A stretch of 64,000 nt of DNA, taken from positions 2,366,027 to 2,430,026 of the forward strand of contig OZ007514.1 in assembly GCA_963931865.1 (NCBI GenBank), given 5' to 3'. Below, one piece after another: positions 12,101-22,976 of this stretch; position 1 is the stretch's first letter; the number at the start of each line of letters is the position of its first letter. Position numbers and translations under genes: made by a program. The DNA comes from Axinella damicornis (lineage: Eukaryota; Porifera; Demospongiae; Axinellida; Axinellidae). Under the pieces are notes generated by a model. The model had not been told where the DNA came from, did not search any database, and saw only the letters and a list, made by a program, of their open reading frames with translations.

Positions 12101-12671
12101 CCCTAATGAGCAATTCCAACAGGGTCCTCCCCCTCGTAATGAACAGTATCCCACTCAAGTTCATCCTGGTGACCAGCGCTTTAAGAGGGCTCCACCACAA
12201 CTGCAGGCACATGACCGAATGCAGACAGAAAGTCAGTGGGGTCCTCCCCACGTCCTCCATCCACCTCCTCACCAGCCTCCCCATCACCCCCCATCTTCAC
12301 AACTTTCCCAGCAGCTGCATGGGCGTGAGGAACGAACCGAGGAACACTTTGATCATGGTGGTAGCCGTGATCCTCGTGAGAAGAGAGGAGAAAGAAGAGG
12401 AGCGTCTACGGGAAGATCACGAGGGAAGGATTCCAGCAGCAAGGAAAGGGATCAAGGGAGACCAGAGAGAGAGAAAGACAGAGAGAGGGAGAAAGATAGA
12501 GAGAAAGACAGAGAGAGAGACAAAGATAGAGAGAGAGACAGGAAAGAACGCTCACCAAATCGTAGACGACACAATGAGAGGGACAACCCCCCCGCCAAAC
12601 GCTCCCGTGCAGACGACAGAGAGAAGGAAGAGCAACGGTCAAAATCCAGTCGGAAGTCTAAAAGAAAATGA
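148..12671 (+). CDS. WDR33: WDR33 orthologue, pre-mRNA 3'-end processing factor (5' partial)
   Basis: In other animals WDR33 is the WD40 subunit of CPSF that, with CPSF30, recognises the AAUAAA polyadenylation signal in the nucleus. Visible exons: 148-216, 334-438, 1438-1533, 1894-2045, 5773-5870, 6044-6170, 6372-6523, 7157-7235, 8396-8506, 8709-8809 and 8974-12671 (TGA stop). All introns are GT-AG and the phases join without a stop, giving 1595 residues. Diagnostic blocks are [55 protein letters not shown] and [18 protein letters not shown], which are near-identical to vertebrate WDR33. The N-terminal exons lie upstream of the window. The ACAP gene follows on the same strand after 378 bp. 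The WDR33 assignment is firm; the exact 5' structure is unknown. Confidence 0.95.
439..1437 (+). other. WDR33 intron with a piggyBac-like MITE
   Basis: A GT-AG intron of about 1 kb with no coding match. Most of it is the TTAA-flanked element at 687-1323. GGGACTTTCC at 877-886 resembles an NF-kB site but lies inside the transposon and is probably chance. Confidence 0.7.
687..1323. mobile_element. Non-autonomous piggyBac-like element with TTAA ends
   Basis: TTAA at 687-690 and again at 1320-1323 flank the element. The left end reads TTAACCCTTTCAACCCGA and the reverse complement of the right end reads TTAACCCTTTGCCCCCGA. TTAA target duplication with CCCTTT-type ends is characteristic of the piggyBac superfamily. 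The interior, about 630 bp, has no recognisable transposase; the 71-codon frame at 1051-1266 has no DDD domain that I can see. Confidence 0.72.
1534..1893 (+). other. WDR33 intron ending in a long pyrimidine tract
   Basis: Intron between two WD40 exons. From about 1745 to 1890 it is nearly pure C/T with CCCTCC units on the sense strand, running straight into the CAG acceptor at 1891-1893. No gene is visible. Confidence 0.75.
2076..2600. repeat. Tandem repeat, about 130-150 bp unit, 4 copies
   Basis: Four imperfect units, each with ACTTACCTAGT then GCTGTTGCAG, AATGGTCTTTGCAG and CTCACGAAGGGTTCAAGAAT, starting near 2076, 2229, 2362 and 2492. Units differ by small indels. Confidence 0.8.
2590..2750. 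repeat. Interspersed repeat ending in a C run (copy 1)
   Basis: Shares the blocks AAAATCTTC, GCGAAATCG and GGGGGGAGGCATGA with 21020-21175. Both copies end in a long C homopolymer (2725-2750 here), so the C run seems to belong to the repeat. Confidence 0.6.
3897..4130. repeat. Tandem repeat, about 80-100 bp unit, about 3 copies
   Basis: Units share GTCCTGCTCCAGTCTTACAC, GAGCCAGCAATACTTGT and TGGACTCGTTCTCCATCCAG. They differ by insertion of a second ATACTTGT block. Confidence 0.75.
4591..5190. repeat. Tandem repeat, about 142 bp unit, 4 copies
   Basis: Units begin with CATTCTGGGATGGGA near 4591, 4733, 4874, 5018 and 5160 (last one partial) and share GTGTCTGAGTTTGCTGTCC and GGACAGACGTATG. 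Open frames across the array are repeat artefacts. Confidence 0.85.
5595..5644. mobile_element. Short foldback element, TAGTCTCG-type
   Basis: Inverted arms CATTCCCAGACCCC and GGGGTCTGGGCACG surround a loop of about 12 bases. Same subfamily as 22419-22466. Confidence 0.6.
6189..6232. mobile_element. Short foldback MITE, TAGCCTCGTTCCCAGGC-type
   Basis: TAGCCTCATTCCCAGGCCC and GGGCCTGGGAACGAGGCTA form an almost perfect inverted repeat with a 6-base loop inside a WDR33 intron. Confidence 0.75.
6524..7156 (+). other. WDR33 intron with a GT-rich array
   Basis: From about 6693 to 7100 the intron is a tandem array of GT-rich units with TTTATGAGTGTGCGTGCATG and TGTGTTTGTGAGTGTG. The acceptor at 7156 follows CTTTCCCTTCCAG. 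No coding sequence. Confidence 0.75.
7592..8158. repeat. 21-bp minisatellite, 27 copies, made of a MITE terminal repeat
   Basis: A contiguous 567-bp array. Each unit contains TAGCCTCATTCCCAGGCTG or a G/A variant of it. The unit is the end sequence of the foldback MITE found elsewhere in the window. As 21 is a multiple of 3, all frames stay open and give seven-residue periodic translations; these are not genes. Confidence 0.93.
8159..8260. mobile_element. Right half of the MITE whose left end is amplified
   Basis: After the 21-bp array comes a unique segment with GACCTTTGAACTGCAAAGGTC, then GGCCTGGGAACGAGGCTA at 8243-8260, the inverted counterpart of the array unit. Array and segment together look like one MITE with an expanded left terminus. 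Confidence 0.65.
8507..8708 (+). other. WDR33 intron between the last two WD40 exons
   Basis: A 202-bp GT-AG intron with a C-rich tract before CACAG at 8704-8708. Joining AG at 8505-8506 with C at 8709 restores Ser-Lys-Phe-Trp, as in other WDR33 proteins. Nothing else seen. Confidence 0.8.
8974..12671 (+). other. WDR33: WDR33 terminal exon: Pro/Gln-rich tail plus charged RD/RE/KD end
   Basis: One exon of 3698 bp encodes about 1230 residues. It opens with VYSLPGMG, matching the PGMG that follows the propeller in vertebrates. The rest is low complexity: Pro, Gln, Arg, Gly and His dominate, with polyglutamine runs and tandem units built on [14 protein letters not shown] (about 11090-11370). The last 100 or so residues are Arg/Asp/Glu/Lys-rich with RE/RD/KD dipeptides and basic clusters resembling nuclear-localisation signals. 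Vertebrate WDR33 has a Gly/Pro/Gln collagen-like tail in the same place, so the position is conserved while the sequence is not. Large open frames in the other frames and on the minus strand are by-products of this repetitive codon pattern. Confidence 0.9.
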
Positions 12672-12783
12672 ACATTTGGACACATTTTTGGCATTAATTT
12701 TTGTATCTAACCTGTGTACGTATCATGCACATCACAAGATTATTGTCATCACAACTCGAACTGTTGCACGAGTGCAGTCCGGA

Positions 12784-12789
12784 AATAAA
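12784..12789 (+). terminator. AATAAA polyadenylation signal of WDR33
   Basis: AATAAA lies 113 bp after the WDR33 stop codon and about 260 bp before the ACAP start codon. It is the only canonical signal in the short gap between the two genes. Confidence 0.65.
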
Positions 12790-13048
12790 AGTAATGATAT
12801 TCATTGTCGCGTTTATAGGATTCAGGAACTTGCTTCAACGGGGGAGTCTGCATGTCCGCTGTTGTGTAGTCATAACTATACTACGTGCAGTGTATGAGCA
12901 TAATTTGAGTAGATCCAAGTCGGATTTCTGACTTGCCACCGCGAGTTTGAAGGATTGAGCCGGTGATAATACTCCAAGAAGAGTGGACCGTCCGCATGAG
13001 GTACCTGGCTAGTTGCTTGGACCATAGAGACAGGTGGACAGCGCAGCA
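12790..13048 (+). promoter_or_regulatory. Short WDR33-ACAP intergenic stretch with ACAP leader
   Basis: About 260 bp must hold the end of WDR33 transcription and the ACAP promoter and leader. I see no TATA box. An upstream ATG at 12996 opens an out-of-frame reading frame that overlaps the ACAP start. An in-frame TAG at 13025-13027 supports ATG 13049 as the ACAP start. Confidence 0.45.
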
Positions 13049-16000
13049 ATGGGTGCGGGAGGAGAGCCGAATGACCAAGATGACGGTGTTGATGATGCCC
13101 AAACTAATGCCAAGAAGTTGATTGATCTCTCGGAGTGTTTGCTGGACGCTCCCAGCTTCAGGTGAGTTCCTTAGATACCACCTGACAACCCGATTAGCTG
13201 TTTCCCACAGTGCACGGTCAAGGGGATACCCTGCTTTGTGCCGTGTCTCCGTTTATGTACATGTGGGATGCATGCACTGCCGCTGTGGCCAGGATAGAGA
13301 AGTGTGGTGTACAGATCACAAAGGTGCTAGCTAGCACTATAATACTGCATGGCACATGCCTTTCCTTGTGAACTACATGTATGGTGTGATCGTGTGTGGG
13401 TACAAATTTGTCGGTACAGCCTATTGTGTGCTTACATATGTGTTGCAAGCCACTGACCTAATTCATCGTGCAACCATGAGCAAGCCCCACACTAGCGTGT
13501 TCGGGTCAGCTTCATCTGTACGTCCAGGATGGTCCGCCATACCATAAATCTGCCACATAAATATATGTATATGTTGGCCTGGCCTGGGGTACAGCTGTCA
13601 GTTGTTCAGGTATTCTGTGCGTGTAAATCGGAGCAAGCCCAGCACTGTTCTGCTATGTATCGATCCCAAGGTGAGACTAAGATCTGGGCCGGGATTCACC
13701 GGCTACCAGGAGTGTGGTTACCACATGATGCCAGTAGATCGATAAGGTGTGGACTCGATGGCAACAAGGAAGAATGGACAATGAAGTACTAAAGGTGCAG
13801 GAGATGAAAATGCAGAGCGACAAAAGAGACCAGGAAGAAGTGGTCGACGACAATTATAGACCTAGGCTGGTGCCAAGCCACCCGATAGTGACTAAAATGC
13901 ATACAGCTTGCTCACACTTGGCCACATGTGCTCTCCTAGTATTTTGTATCGGAGTGCTCAAATGACATATCGGATTGAAGATCATGTGTGATACAAGTGG
14001 CATTCCTTTAGCTACGTGTATATAGATCTTGCAGGACATCCCCTGACTGGAACAACTTGCCGAATTATTTACTGGCTTGGGACGTCCAGCCAAGGAGAAA
14101 CCATTGTGTCCATTCTCGGACAGAACTAGATACAGTACTCATGTGTAGCTCCAAGCCAATAGAAGCAGTTGAGTAATTCAGGTGTGCCAGCATAGCTAAA
14201 AAAAAATTGGTATTTGGTCATGTGCTTGCAAATTCTGTTTCCTTGCCAATCTTACAAATGCAATGAGGGTATGATGTCATTATGCAAGTTGGCGGCCTAA
14301 ACTAAGTTGATCTGGGCGGTCTCTGTACTTGTCCTATGACTTACTTGTCACATGACATACTCTGTCCAATCAGGTTGGAGCTTGGTGAACGTGAGCGGGA
14401 GGTAAACGACCTGGAGTTTAAGCTGGAGAAGGTGAGTGCTCTTCCGACCGTCATTATGGTTGTGTGTGTGTGGTGGATATTCTTTGGCCTCGTACCCTGG
14501 ACTTCTCGCCACTGGTTTGTCACTTGCAGTACTAACGCGGGGAAGGCCTGACTAAACTCGTCACGAATACCTGGATGTTGGGTGGACATGTGAAGGAGTG
14601 GTACATTCCTTCTGTACAGCTGTGGGGCGGCTTTCTGAACCCGAGAAACATTGCCAAGACTGCCTGATGTCGACTTGCTCAGTGGCCTGTGGCTGTGATT
14701 GGTAGCGCACTCACTTATTCCGGGAATATGCCACTTTTCCACACGTCCACTCAGCATTCTGCTCGTGACAAGGTGACAAGTTTACTGGTCCTTCCCCCCC
14801 CGTGTTAGTACCGCAAGCGTCAGACGCTGGGGTGAGAAGGCCTGCAGGGGTACTAGGCTAGATATGATATGCCTAGCATGGTCTCACATGCCACATGGTT
14901 TCACACACAGACAAAGGTCTCATTGCATGTGAGTTGTCCCCAAGCCAAGGTCCTGGACCACGTCCCCCATACGGTTTGTACTCAATGTCATGGAGTGGCT
15001 TTACATCACTTCGTGTTTGATGGGTACCAGCAAAGTCACTGCAATGACAATGATTGCACTCCATAGCGACGACTGGTTTGTTGCGGGATGACTGGACCTT
15101 TCCTTTCCATGTAAAGTGCATGGCTTGCAAGACACTTCCTACCCAAGCAGTTAGCCTCCTTCCTAGGCCTTAGATTTTCATACAGAGGCCAGACACTAGC
15201 CTGTTCCCAGGTTCCTCCCCAGCTTTTTGTCGGTATACTGTGACAAAGAGCTGGGGAGGAGCCAGGGAACGAGGCTAGCCAGGCACAAGGTTAGGGTGCA
15301 GTAGGTTTGTACACCTGTTGGTTGTCAATTTCCGTGCATGGCATGTGTACACCTCCCCACTACCTTATGAGGTACACAATGTAGCGTACTTGGTATTATT
15401 CCTGTCTCTCCCAAACTCATGTTGATATCTCTCCGAGAATTTCTGCTTGTCCTTGCAAATTTGGGGGGAAGGGAGGGGGCCACGTTTGGTGAGATCATGT
15501 GACAGTTTACGGAGGTGCCCGGGCAATGTTCAGATATACATGTAGACCCAACCTGACACCATTAGTTAGTTAATTGCTTGGTTGAAGGTTTGGATTGTAG
15601 TGAGATTGTGAGAGGCTCAGTATCCCAGCTGCTGGATGACGCTGTTTGTGTAACATGGGATAGGAGTGGACTTAACCTCATTCCCAGGCTCCCCTATCTG
15701 CGTACGGCAACGAAACCCTCACGCGCAGAAGGGAGGAGCCTGGGAACAAGGCTGCACTGTTAAAGTCTAGTGTTGAATATCAGTGCTCCTCAGAGGGATC
15801 GACAGCTACAACAGTTTATGGTCAGTAATCTCTAGTATTCCCTTGTAATCTTGAAATGTGGCACTCCAAACCTATAGAGGAAAGTCTAGTGTTGAATGTC
15901 ACTGCTCCTCAGAGGGACAGCTGCAACAGTTTGTGTGAATATAGTGTGCAGTTCCCCAGAATAACCTTATTTGTGAAATGTGATTAATGGCCCAGTGATG

Positions 16001-19000
16001 TAGAGGGAGTCTAAACAGACCGGAGGTGGGTCCTTTATGGATTCCCCACATGGACATGGTTTTGCTTTCGTGAGGCATTCTGTCCAGCAGGTTGGCTGGA
16101 GGGCCTACTCACACCTACAGAGGTTTTCAGAGATCTTGCAAAGAACGGAAGTCACATGACAGCAGTTCTCTGGCCAATCAGCGTATACATGTAGTAGTCA
16201 CAAGTTGTCACGCATGCAAGCTACGTACAGTAGCTAGACTAGACTACAGTACAGTACAGTAGCTAGACTAGCAGACTCAGACTCAGTCAATCCCAGGCAG
16301 CGTTTACAACTCACAGTTGAATGCTATACCGCAGAAAGTTAATTTGACAGCTTTAGCAAGTGATTCGACCGCAAAGCGCCCAATCGCGCCTTTTACTAGT
16401 CAGCCTTCTGGATCTACCGGTGATCAGTGTACAGAATACCATTGTAGGACCCGGTGTAAGTCTTTGCTGTAAGTGCTTGTCCGCCCTGGTTCACACGAAG
16501 CCATTTTCTGTGAGATCGAGAGCGCTCAAGCTCTTGTGATTCGAATTTTGCATTCACGTGACTTCCAGTGTTTCATTCTGGCCTGAAAATTGCAAGGACT
16601 CCGGAAACCTCTGTACTCTCGGTCCCAGACCCAAGTCAACCCCAGCGCAGATCGCTTCCAGCATGCGTGATACTGGAAGCGACCCGCGCTGGGGTTAGTT
16701 TGGGTCTGGGGTTGGGACTAACTCCCACCAGACCCTGGGATCAGGGAATGAGACTGGGAGACAGCCAGTCACGTTCCCAAACTGACCGTATCATAGAGTA
16801 CTTGTACATCCTAGCTCCCTGAACCGTCCTAGCTCCCTGAACCGTCCTAGCTCCCTGAACCGTCCTAGCTCCCTAAACCGTCCTAGCTCCCTAAACCGTC
16901 CTACATGTAGCTCCCTAAACCGTCCTACATGTAGCTCCCTAAACCGTCCTAGATGGGCTACCAGTACAGTACCTCCCTCATAGCCTGAGCAAAGAGTGCA
17001 TGATGACATCATCGTCATTTCCTGATGTTTCTTCTGGGACTTGTACCATCTGGTGACATCATCCTGGAAAGTTTGGGGGGTTTCTGAGATGCACTTAGAC
17101 ATTATGAAACCTTACTTTGAGGAATTGGCCTAATTTGGTTGCTAAGGTGCCCATTAGCCAGTTCCATATTAGCTTTGTGTGTTGCAGTGTTTGAGTTGAG
17201 TTCTCTTTTAGCCACGAAAATATTGACTCTGACTTACCGGTCTTCAGCAGCTGCTCACACGCAATTAGGTTATAGCCCTGTATGGCAGTATCAATGCAGC
17301 ACTTGCATGTACATTGACCTAGTCATCGCGTACTTGTGGTACTACTAGGACATTGGGTGGTGAGTGTGAGCAAGCTGCATGCGTTTAGCCACTGAGGAGA
17401 GGTTGTGGAATCAAGGGTCGCTGAGTGTCACTCAGCGAGGTCACACTCATGAGATGTGGGATGTTTGTGGTAGTACATTGTTGGCACAAGCCTACATATA
17501 CATGTAGAAAGGACTTTTTCGTTCTGAAAATTTGGCCATTTGTGGATTATTACGTAATGCTCACGTGAGGACACTTACCAGGCTCTCCCAGCTTTACATA
17601 CTGCAAGCGACGAAAAGCTGGGCAGTGCCTGGGAATGAGCTAGGCTACTGTAATTGGACGATCATCGAGTCCTCGTACTTTACTTGAGCATGTGATTTCA
17701 GCATGTGTCAAAGTTGATCAATCGTCTAGCACACCAACTTGAAACAAACAATGGATGTGAAAGGTGTGTATGTACCAGTACCGAGAAGCGGCACTTTGGA
17801 GGGACAACACAGCTGTCATTAACGTTGTAGCACTACATCTGTGCTGTGCGCAACCTTGCACTCTCAGCTGAGAGTGGATTTTGAACTCCATTCACTTGTG
17901 TTCCCAATGGGTTTCGGGTTTCCCTGAATTATACTTATAGAAGCCTTACTAGTAATACAAACTTGCTTACTGAGCCATTTCCCTATTAGCTCTGTCCACC
18001 CACTCTGTTCTGTGAGCTGTGTTCCTCTTTGCCACAACAATACTAGTATTCACTCTGACTTAAGCTTCCTACTGCCAAGAGTAGTGTGTACATCTCTCAG
18101 TGTGAACAGCTGCATGAGAGCCATGAGAACGTTTGATGAAGCTGCCAGGTGTGCACTTACATGTACTAGTTTGTTTACGTCCCAAAAACACTTTGAAAGA
18201 GGGTAAACGCAAGTCAACAGCTAGGTTGTTACATGTGTATAAACAAGCCATTATTTACTTTAAGTTATGTACGAGGGGCAACCGCACTCCTGGTAGCCGC
18301 GTAGGAAACGGTTGCAACTCGCTGGACGCGCAACCTGCAGCTCATTCCAATTAACGCACATGTCATGTGAGGACCATGCTCATTCATCGATCGATATGTC
18401 GAGTCAGCAATAGCGTCCAAAAGTAAGACAAGAGCTTATTACAGTGCTAACAACTTCGCCAGCACGGTCAGTTTTGGCATGTAAGCGTCAGTCAACGAAA
18501 TCGATCAAGGCTGTGCGGTCAGAATCTTTGTGGGGCCTTCATAAGACTGTACTGGCAACCAACGTCGAAGAGAGCGATCGAGCAATGGCGGCCGACGGTA
18601 TGACAAAAGCGCTTGAATCTCTGCCACCAAGGTGAGTTACAGCACAATTATTTTGATTTTGTGTCACTGCATCATAGCGATCACGACGGTGTAGTCGGAA
18701 TCTTTGTAGGCCATTCGGAAGTAGTCAAACGTTTATTATTTAATTAATTAGATTATTTAGATTACATTACGCGGCACAATTTTTCCCCTACCAGGAGTGT
18801 AATATAGTGGTAAGAAAGAGAGAGAGCGAAATTGATAAATTAGCTGAGACTCACCACATGAAGTGTGTATGGTATACATATAGCATTTGCCAACTAGGAT
18901 TTTGTTCCTGGTAGCCTTGTTCCCAGGCTGGAATGGAACAGGCCGAGAGAACGCTGTTGTGAATTGATAAATAGAATGCACGATCAAAATGTTCTAATTG

Positions 19001-21134
19001 GGGTACTGATTTGGTACCTACGTCATTGAGTAGCATTGGAATCTCTGGTATTTGAGTGTGTGATGAATTGGTTTCTGCAGGGTGTATATGAGAAACCATA
19101 CCACCTATAGCCTTACCTCACATATGGCTTGTTATGAGGTTCCCCTATTGTGAAACCCTTTGGAGGTGAGGCAGTTTTAGTATGCCTCAGAATTATTGTG
19201 TCATGGAACAGGGATACATGCATTATTTTGGGGTAACGAGGGTATCAGTTCTGAGTGCCCTAGTTGTGCTCACGCTGTACATGTCAAGTTCTCTCTACCT
19301 ACATGTGCACACCCTTGGCACACATGTACATGTAGCTATCCACGTCTAGATTTGAGCAGGGGGGGGGGGGGGGGGGGGGGGGGGGGTGCAAAACAGAACA
19401 GAGAGATGTTGGGGGGGGGGGGGGGGGGGGTGATTGAATAGTGCGTGGCAGTGCACCATTTAGGGGGGTCTGGGTTGGGGGGAGGGGCAAATGACCCCCC
19501 CCCCCCCCCCCCAAATGATGCAAGGCCATGGCCAGCAGAGCAATGCTGATGGTCAAGGAGTCACTGCCCGTTGAAACACAAGCAAAGAATTCTCCTGAAA
19601 ATGATGCTGTACATGTGTGTAGCATAGTGAGGCACTAGCCTCGTTCCCAGGCGCTCATAATTGGGACAATTACCAAGCACCTGGGAACGAGGCTAAGTGA
19701 GGCACTTAATCTCTATTGCTTTCATACAGGGAGTGGGGAAGTCCTGGTACTGGTATAATAACACTGTTTTGAAGACCAAAAGTAGCCCTCTAATTGGCTG
19801 AATCTTAGTCTATATAGCGAAGACAAAATACACTTGCTTGGTAAATTAAATGAATGTAGAAATTAACTGTTAATTGTACGTATCCCCACTTTAGCCAGGG
19901 TATGATACAGTGTACGTATCCCCACTTTAGCCAGGGTATGATACAGTGTATATAAGTAGCAGAGGAATGTGGAACGTGATAAGAACTGGATCCAGTTGCC
20001 TCACATTGTACTATGTCCTCAGATTGCAGATTGTTTGAATACCTCAGCATACGCTATTGGAGCCCTATAGGTCAGTCTATATCGCTGTCCAATCGTAGCC
20101 TACTGCAGCGTGTCGCTATAGCTGGTGAGATTCAGATTAAGTCCTCCACACAGCTGTCGCTATGAACGGTTGCTATAGTTACACAGACAATTTTGACCAA
20201 TTGGATGGCTGTATTTGATTGTCATTTGGACAGGAAGTGTGTGCTCAATTGTCTGTGTATGATAGGAAATGTCTAAACTTCGTCGTATTCACACGTTCCT
20301 GTGTTGTGCGTATGTAGTATGAACTTTTGTGTCATATTCTATGACCTGGGGTTGTCCTAGCCTATGCTGAGTCGCATTCTGATGGCATTCATGGACATGT
20401 GCTCCATGTTTTTCACGTGCACTCACTCACTCTGGCTCGTCCCACAATGTCATTGCATGTATGGAAAGGGCCTTCGTACTGGAAGTCATAAGCTGGGAAT
20501 CGCAAATTACTCTATGTTCATTCGATCAATTGTGTGTGTGTTCATAGGCAGCACAGGACACCTACGCCAAGCGATGATCCGTGGATTAACAAACATTCTG
20601 CATTTCTGCATTGTTCTGGTGGAGTGTTTCAACTGTCCAGATGTTTGGGATGTGAACCAACGTGACAACCTTGAACTTTGAACCTTGTCTCCAGGCAACC
20701 TGTCAACTGTTAATTGTGCCAAACAGTTTGTAGGGTTGAGTGCAGGTGTGTGGTGACGTTGGTATTTTCCCACCAATTGCAGCGATAATTTGTTCCCAAA
20801 GTGGGGTCATTGGTTTGTAAATCACTGTGTGGTCTCAGCTCATTATAGACTAGTTGATTAGCAGCAGCTGCATCATGCACCAGGCTAATGTACTAGGGAG
20901 TATGATAGCAACCACAATGATGCACTAGTTAGTGTTTGACATTCCAATTGAGGCACACCTATAATTTACTGAGATTTACGAGGCTAAGCGTGCATATAGT
21001 TGACTCATGACAATGTTTCTTTTAGAAAATCGTTCGATGGGGGGCGGAATCGTAGCGTGGCGAGGTAAAGGGGGGAGGCATGAATAGCTTTGCATACATA
21101 ATACTTCTTGGGTATCATTCAAGGGGGGGCGAAT

Positions 21135-21176
<42 letters not shown>

Positions 21177-21880
21177 AGGGGAGAGACGGTCTGGTGAACG
21201 AAGTCGAATTTCTTGGGCTTATTACCGGAATGTGGTAAGGACCAATGAGATCGCGAGATTGTTAATAATTACGTAGTAATCGCTTTGAATACTTATAAGC
21301 TGGAGAAGACAACAGCCAAGACCCTTTGCCATGCCAGTTTGCCCTTCGCGCTGACTCTGTAAGGCAACGCTACGTCGTGGCGACAACTTCTGAAGACCTT
21401 TGCGCTCGATTGTGCTAGTTGCCAGCCCTGTGACATCGCTTATATTATGAAGGATCAAGTTGAGAGCTTTGGAAGCGAGGTCAGCAAAGGGATCAAGTAC
21501 AACGAAGGGCTCCCTCTAGGTGCAAGCTAATGCTAGCCCTAGCCCTAAGGGGCCGTTCTTCGCATTTAACCCCGTAAAGTGCCTGAAATGACTGCCAAAC
21601 GGACGGGAAGCAGATTCCATGGACGAACAAGGGTGCTTCAAAACTCTTCTATGGGCCGTGGGTGAGTGGCAAAAGGTTAGTACATCTTCTCTCCCGATGT
21701 GAGTAGCTATGATCGCGCTTGGTTGACACGGTCGCCTTCAGCAGGAGCTTTCGCAGGCACTTAACACCACAGGATTATACAATGATTACACATTCCATAG
21801 TATGCTTCAAGCCCAAGAAATTTGACTTCGTTCACCAGACCGTCTCTCCCCTCAGGGGGTGTAGTCTGGGCACGAGACTA

Positions 21881-21911
<31 letters not shown>

Positions 21912-22889
21912 CCCCCCCCGCCCCCTAAAAGAAACCCTGCATGACCAATCTAGCCTCGTATCGTACCCAGGCCTTCCTTCTCACCCAGCGTAAGTCACTT
22001 GCAGTACCCACGTTAGTACTGCAAGCGACAAACGCTGGGTGAGAAAGGCTTGGGACGAAGCTATGACCAAACAACTTGTTGACTCAACTGTCTGGATTAT
22101 GATTGAGTGATGTTAGTGTGGGTGGAGTAGTCTGAGGTTTTACCAGTTTGGCCATTCAGATTACTGACTCCTCAGTTACATGTACATAAGCTAGCATATG
22201 TATACGCATAGTTGACTCCTGACCAAATCACTTGTTGACTCAACTGTCTGGATTATAGATCTGGAGTTTGTGTTAGTGTGGGTAGAGTATAGTCTGAATC
22301 GGTTATTGCGTTTTACCAGTTTGGCCATTTATTGCTGGCTTCTCAGTAAACAAGCTAGCATGCATTATAGAAATCGCTTGTTGACTCAACTGTCTGGGTT
22401 ATGGAGTGGTGTTAGTGTTAGTCTCGTTCCCAGACCACGTGCGTTCGGGGTCTGGGAACGAGACTATATATGTTAGTGTGGGTAGAGTAGTGTCAACAGT
22501 TAAGAACTCTTGATACTGTGAATGTACTTGGTGCTAATTTGGAGTGTGTGTTAGTCTCAACAGCGTCAGAGTGGAATGCTGCTTTGCTAGTATACGACAT
22601 GTCAGTAGGTACTAACTAGGCCCATGCAGCTTGTGCCGCATGCTGCACAGTATGTGACGAGATACTGTGGAGGAGCCATGAGCGAGGCTTCAGTATGTTA
22701 ATCTGTGTACTGGGGATTGTATACGTGTAGCATCAAGAGTTTATTGTATGAACTCTTCACAGCATTTCTTTCCAGAATTGCATGTTCTATAATCTATATC
22801 TTCCTAGGGTAGAGAGTAATGGATAGTCTATTTGCTTAGGAAACCAGTCATCATCATCTACTAGCTGCAGTGTATGAGCATGCACACTC

Positions 22890-22976
<87 letters not shown>

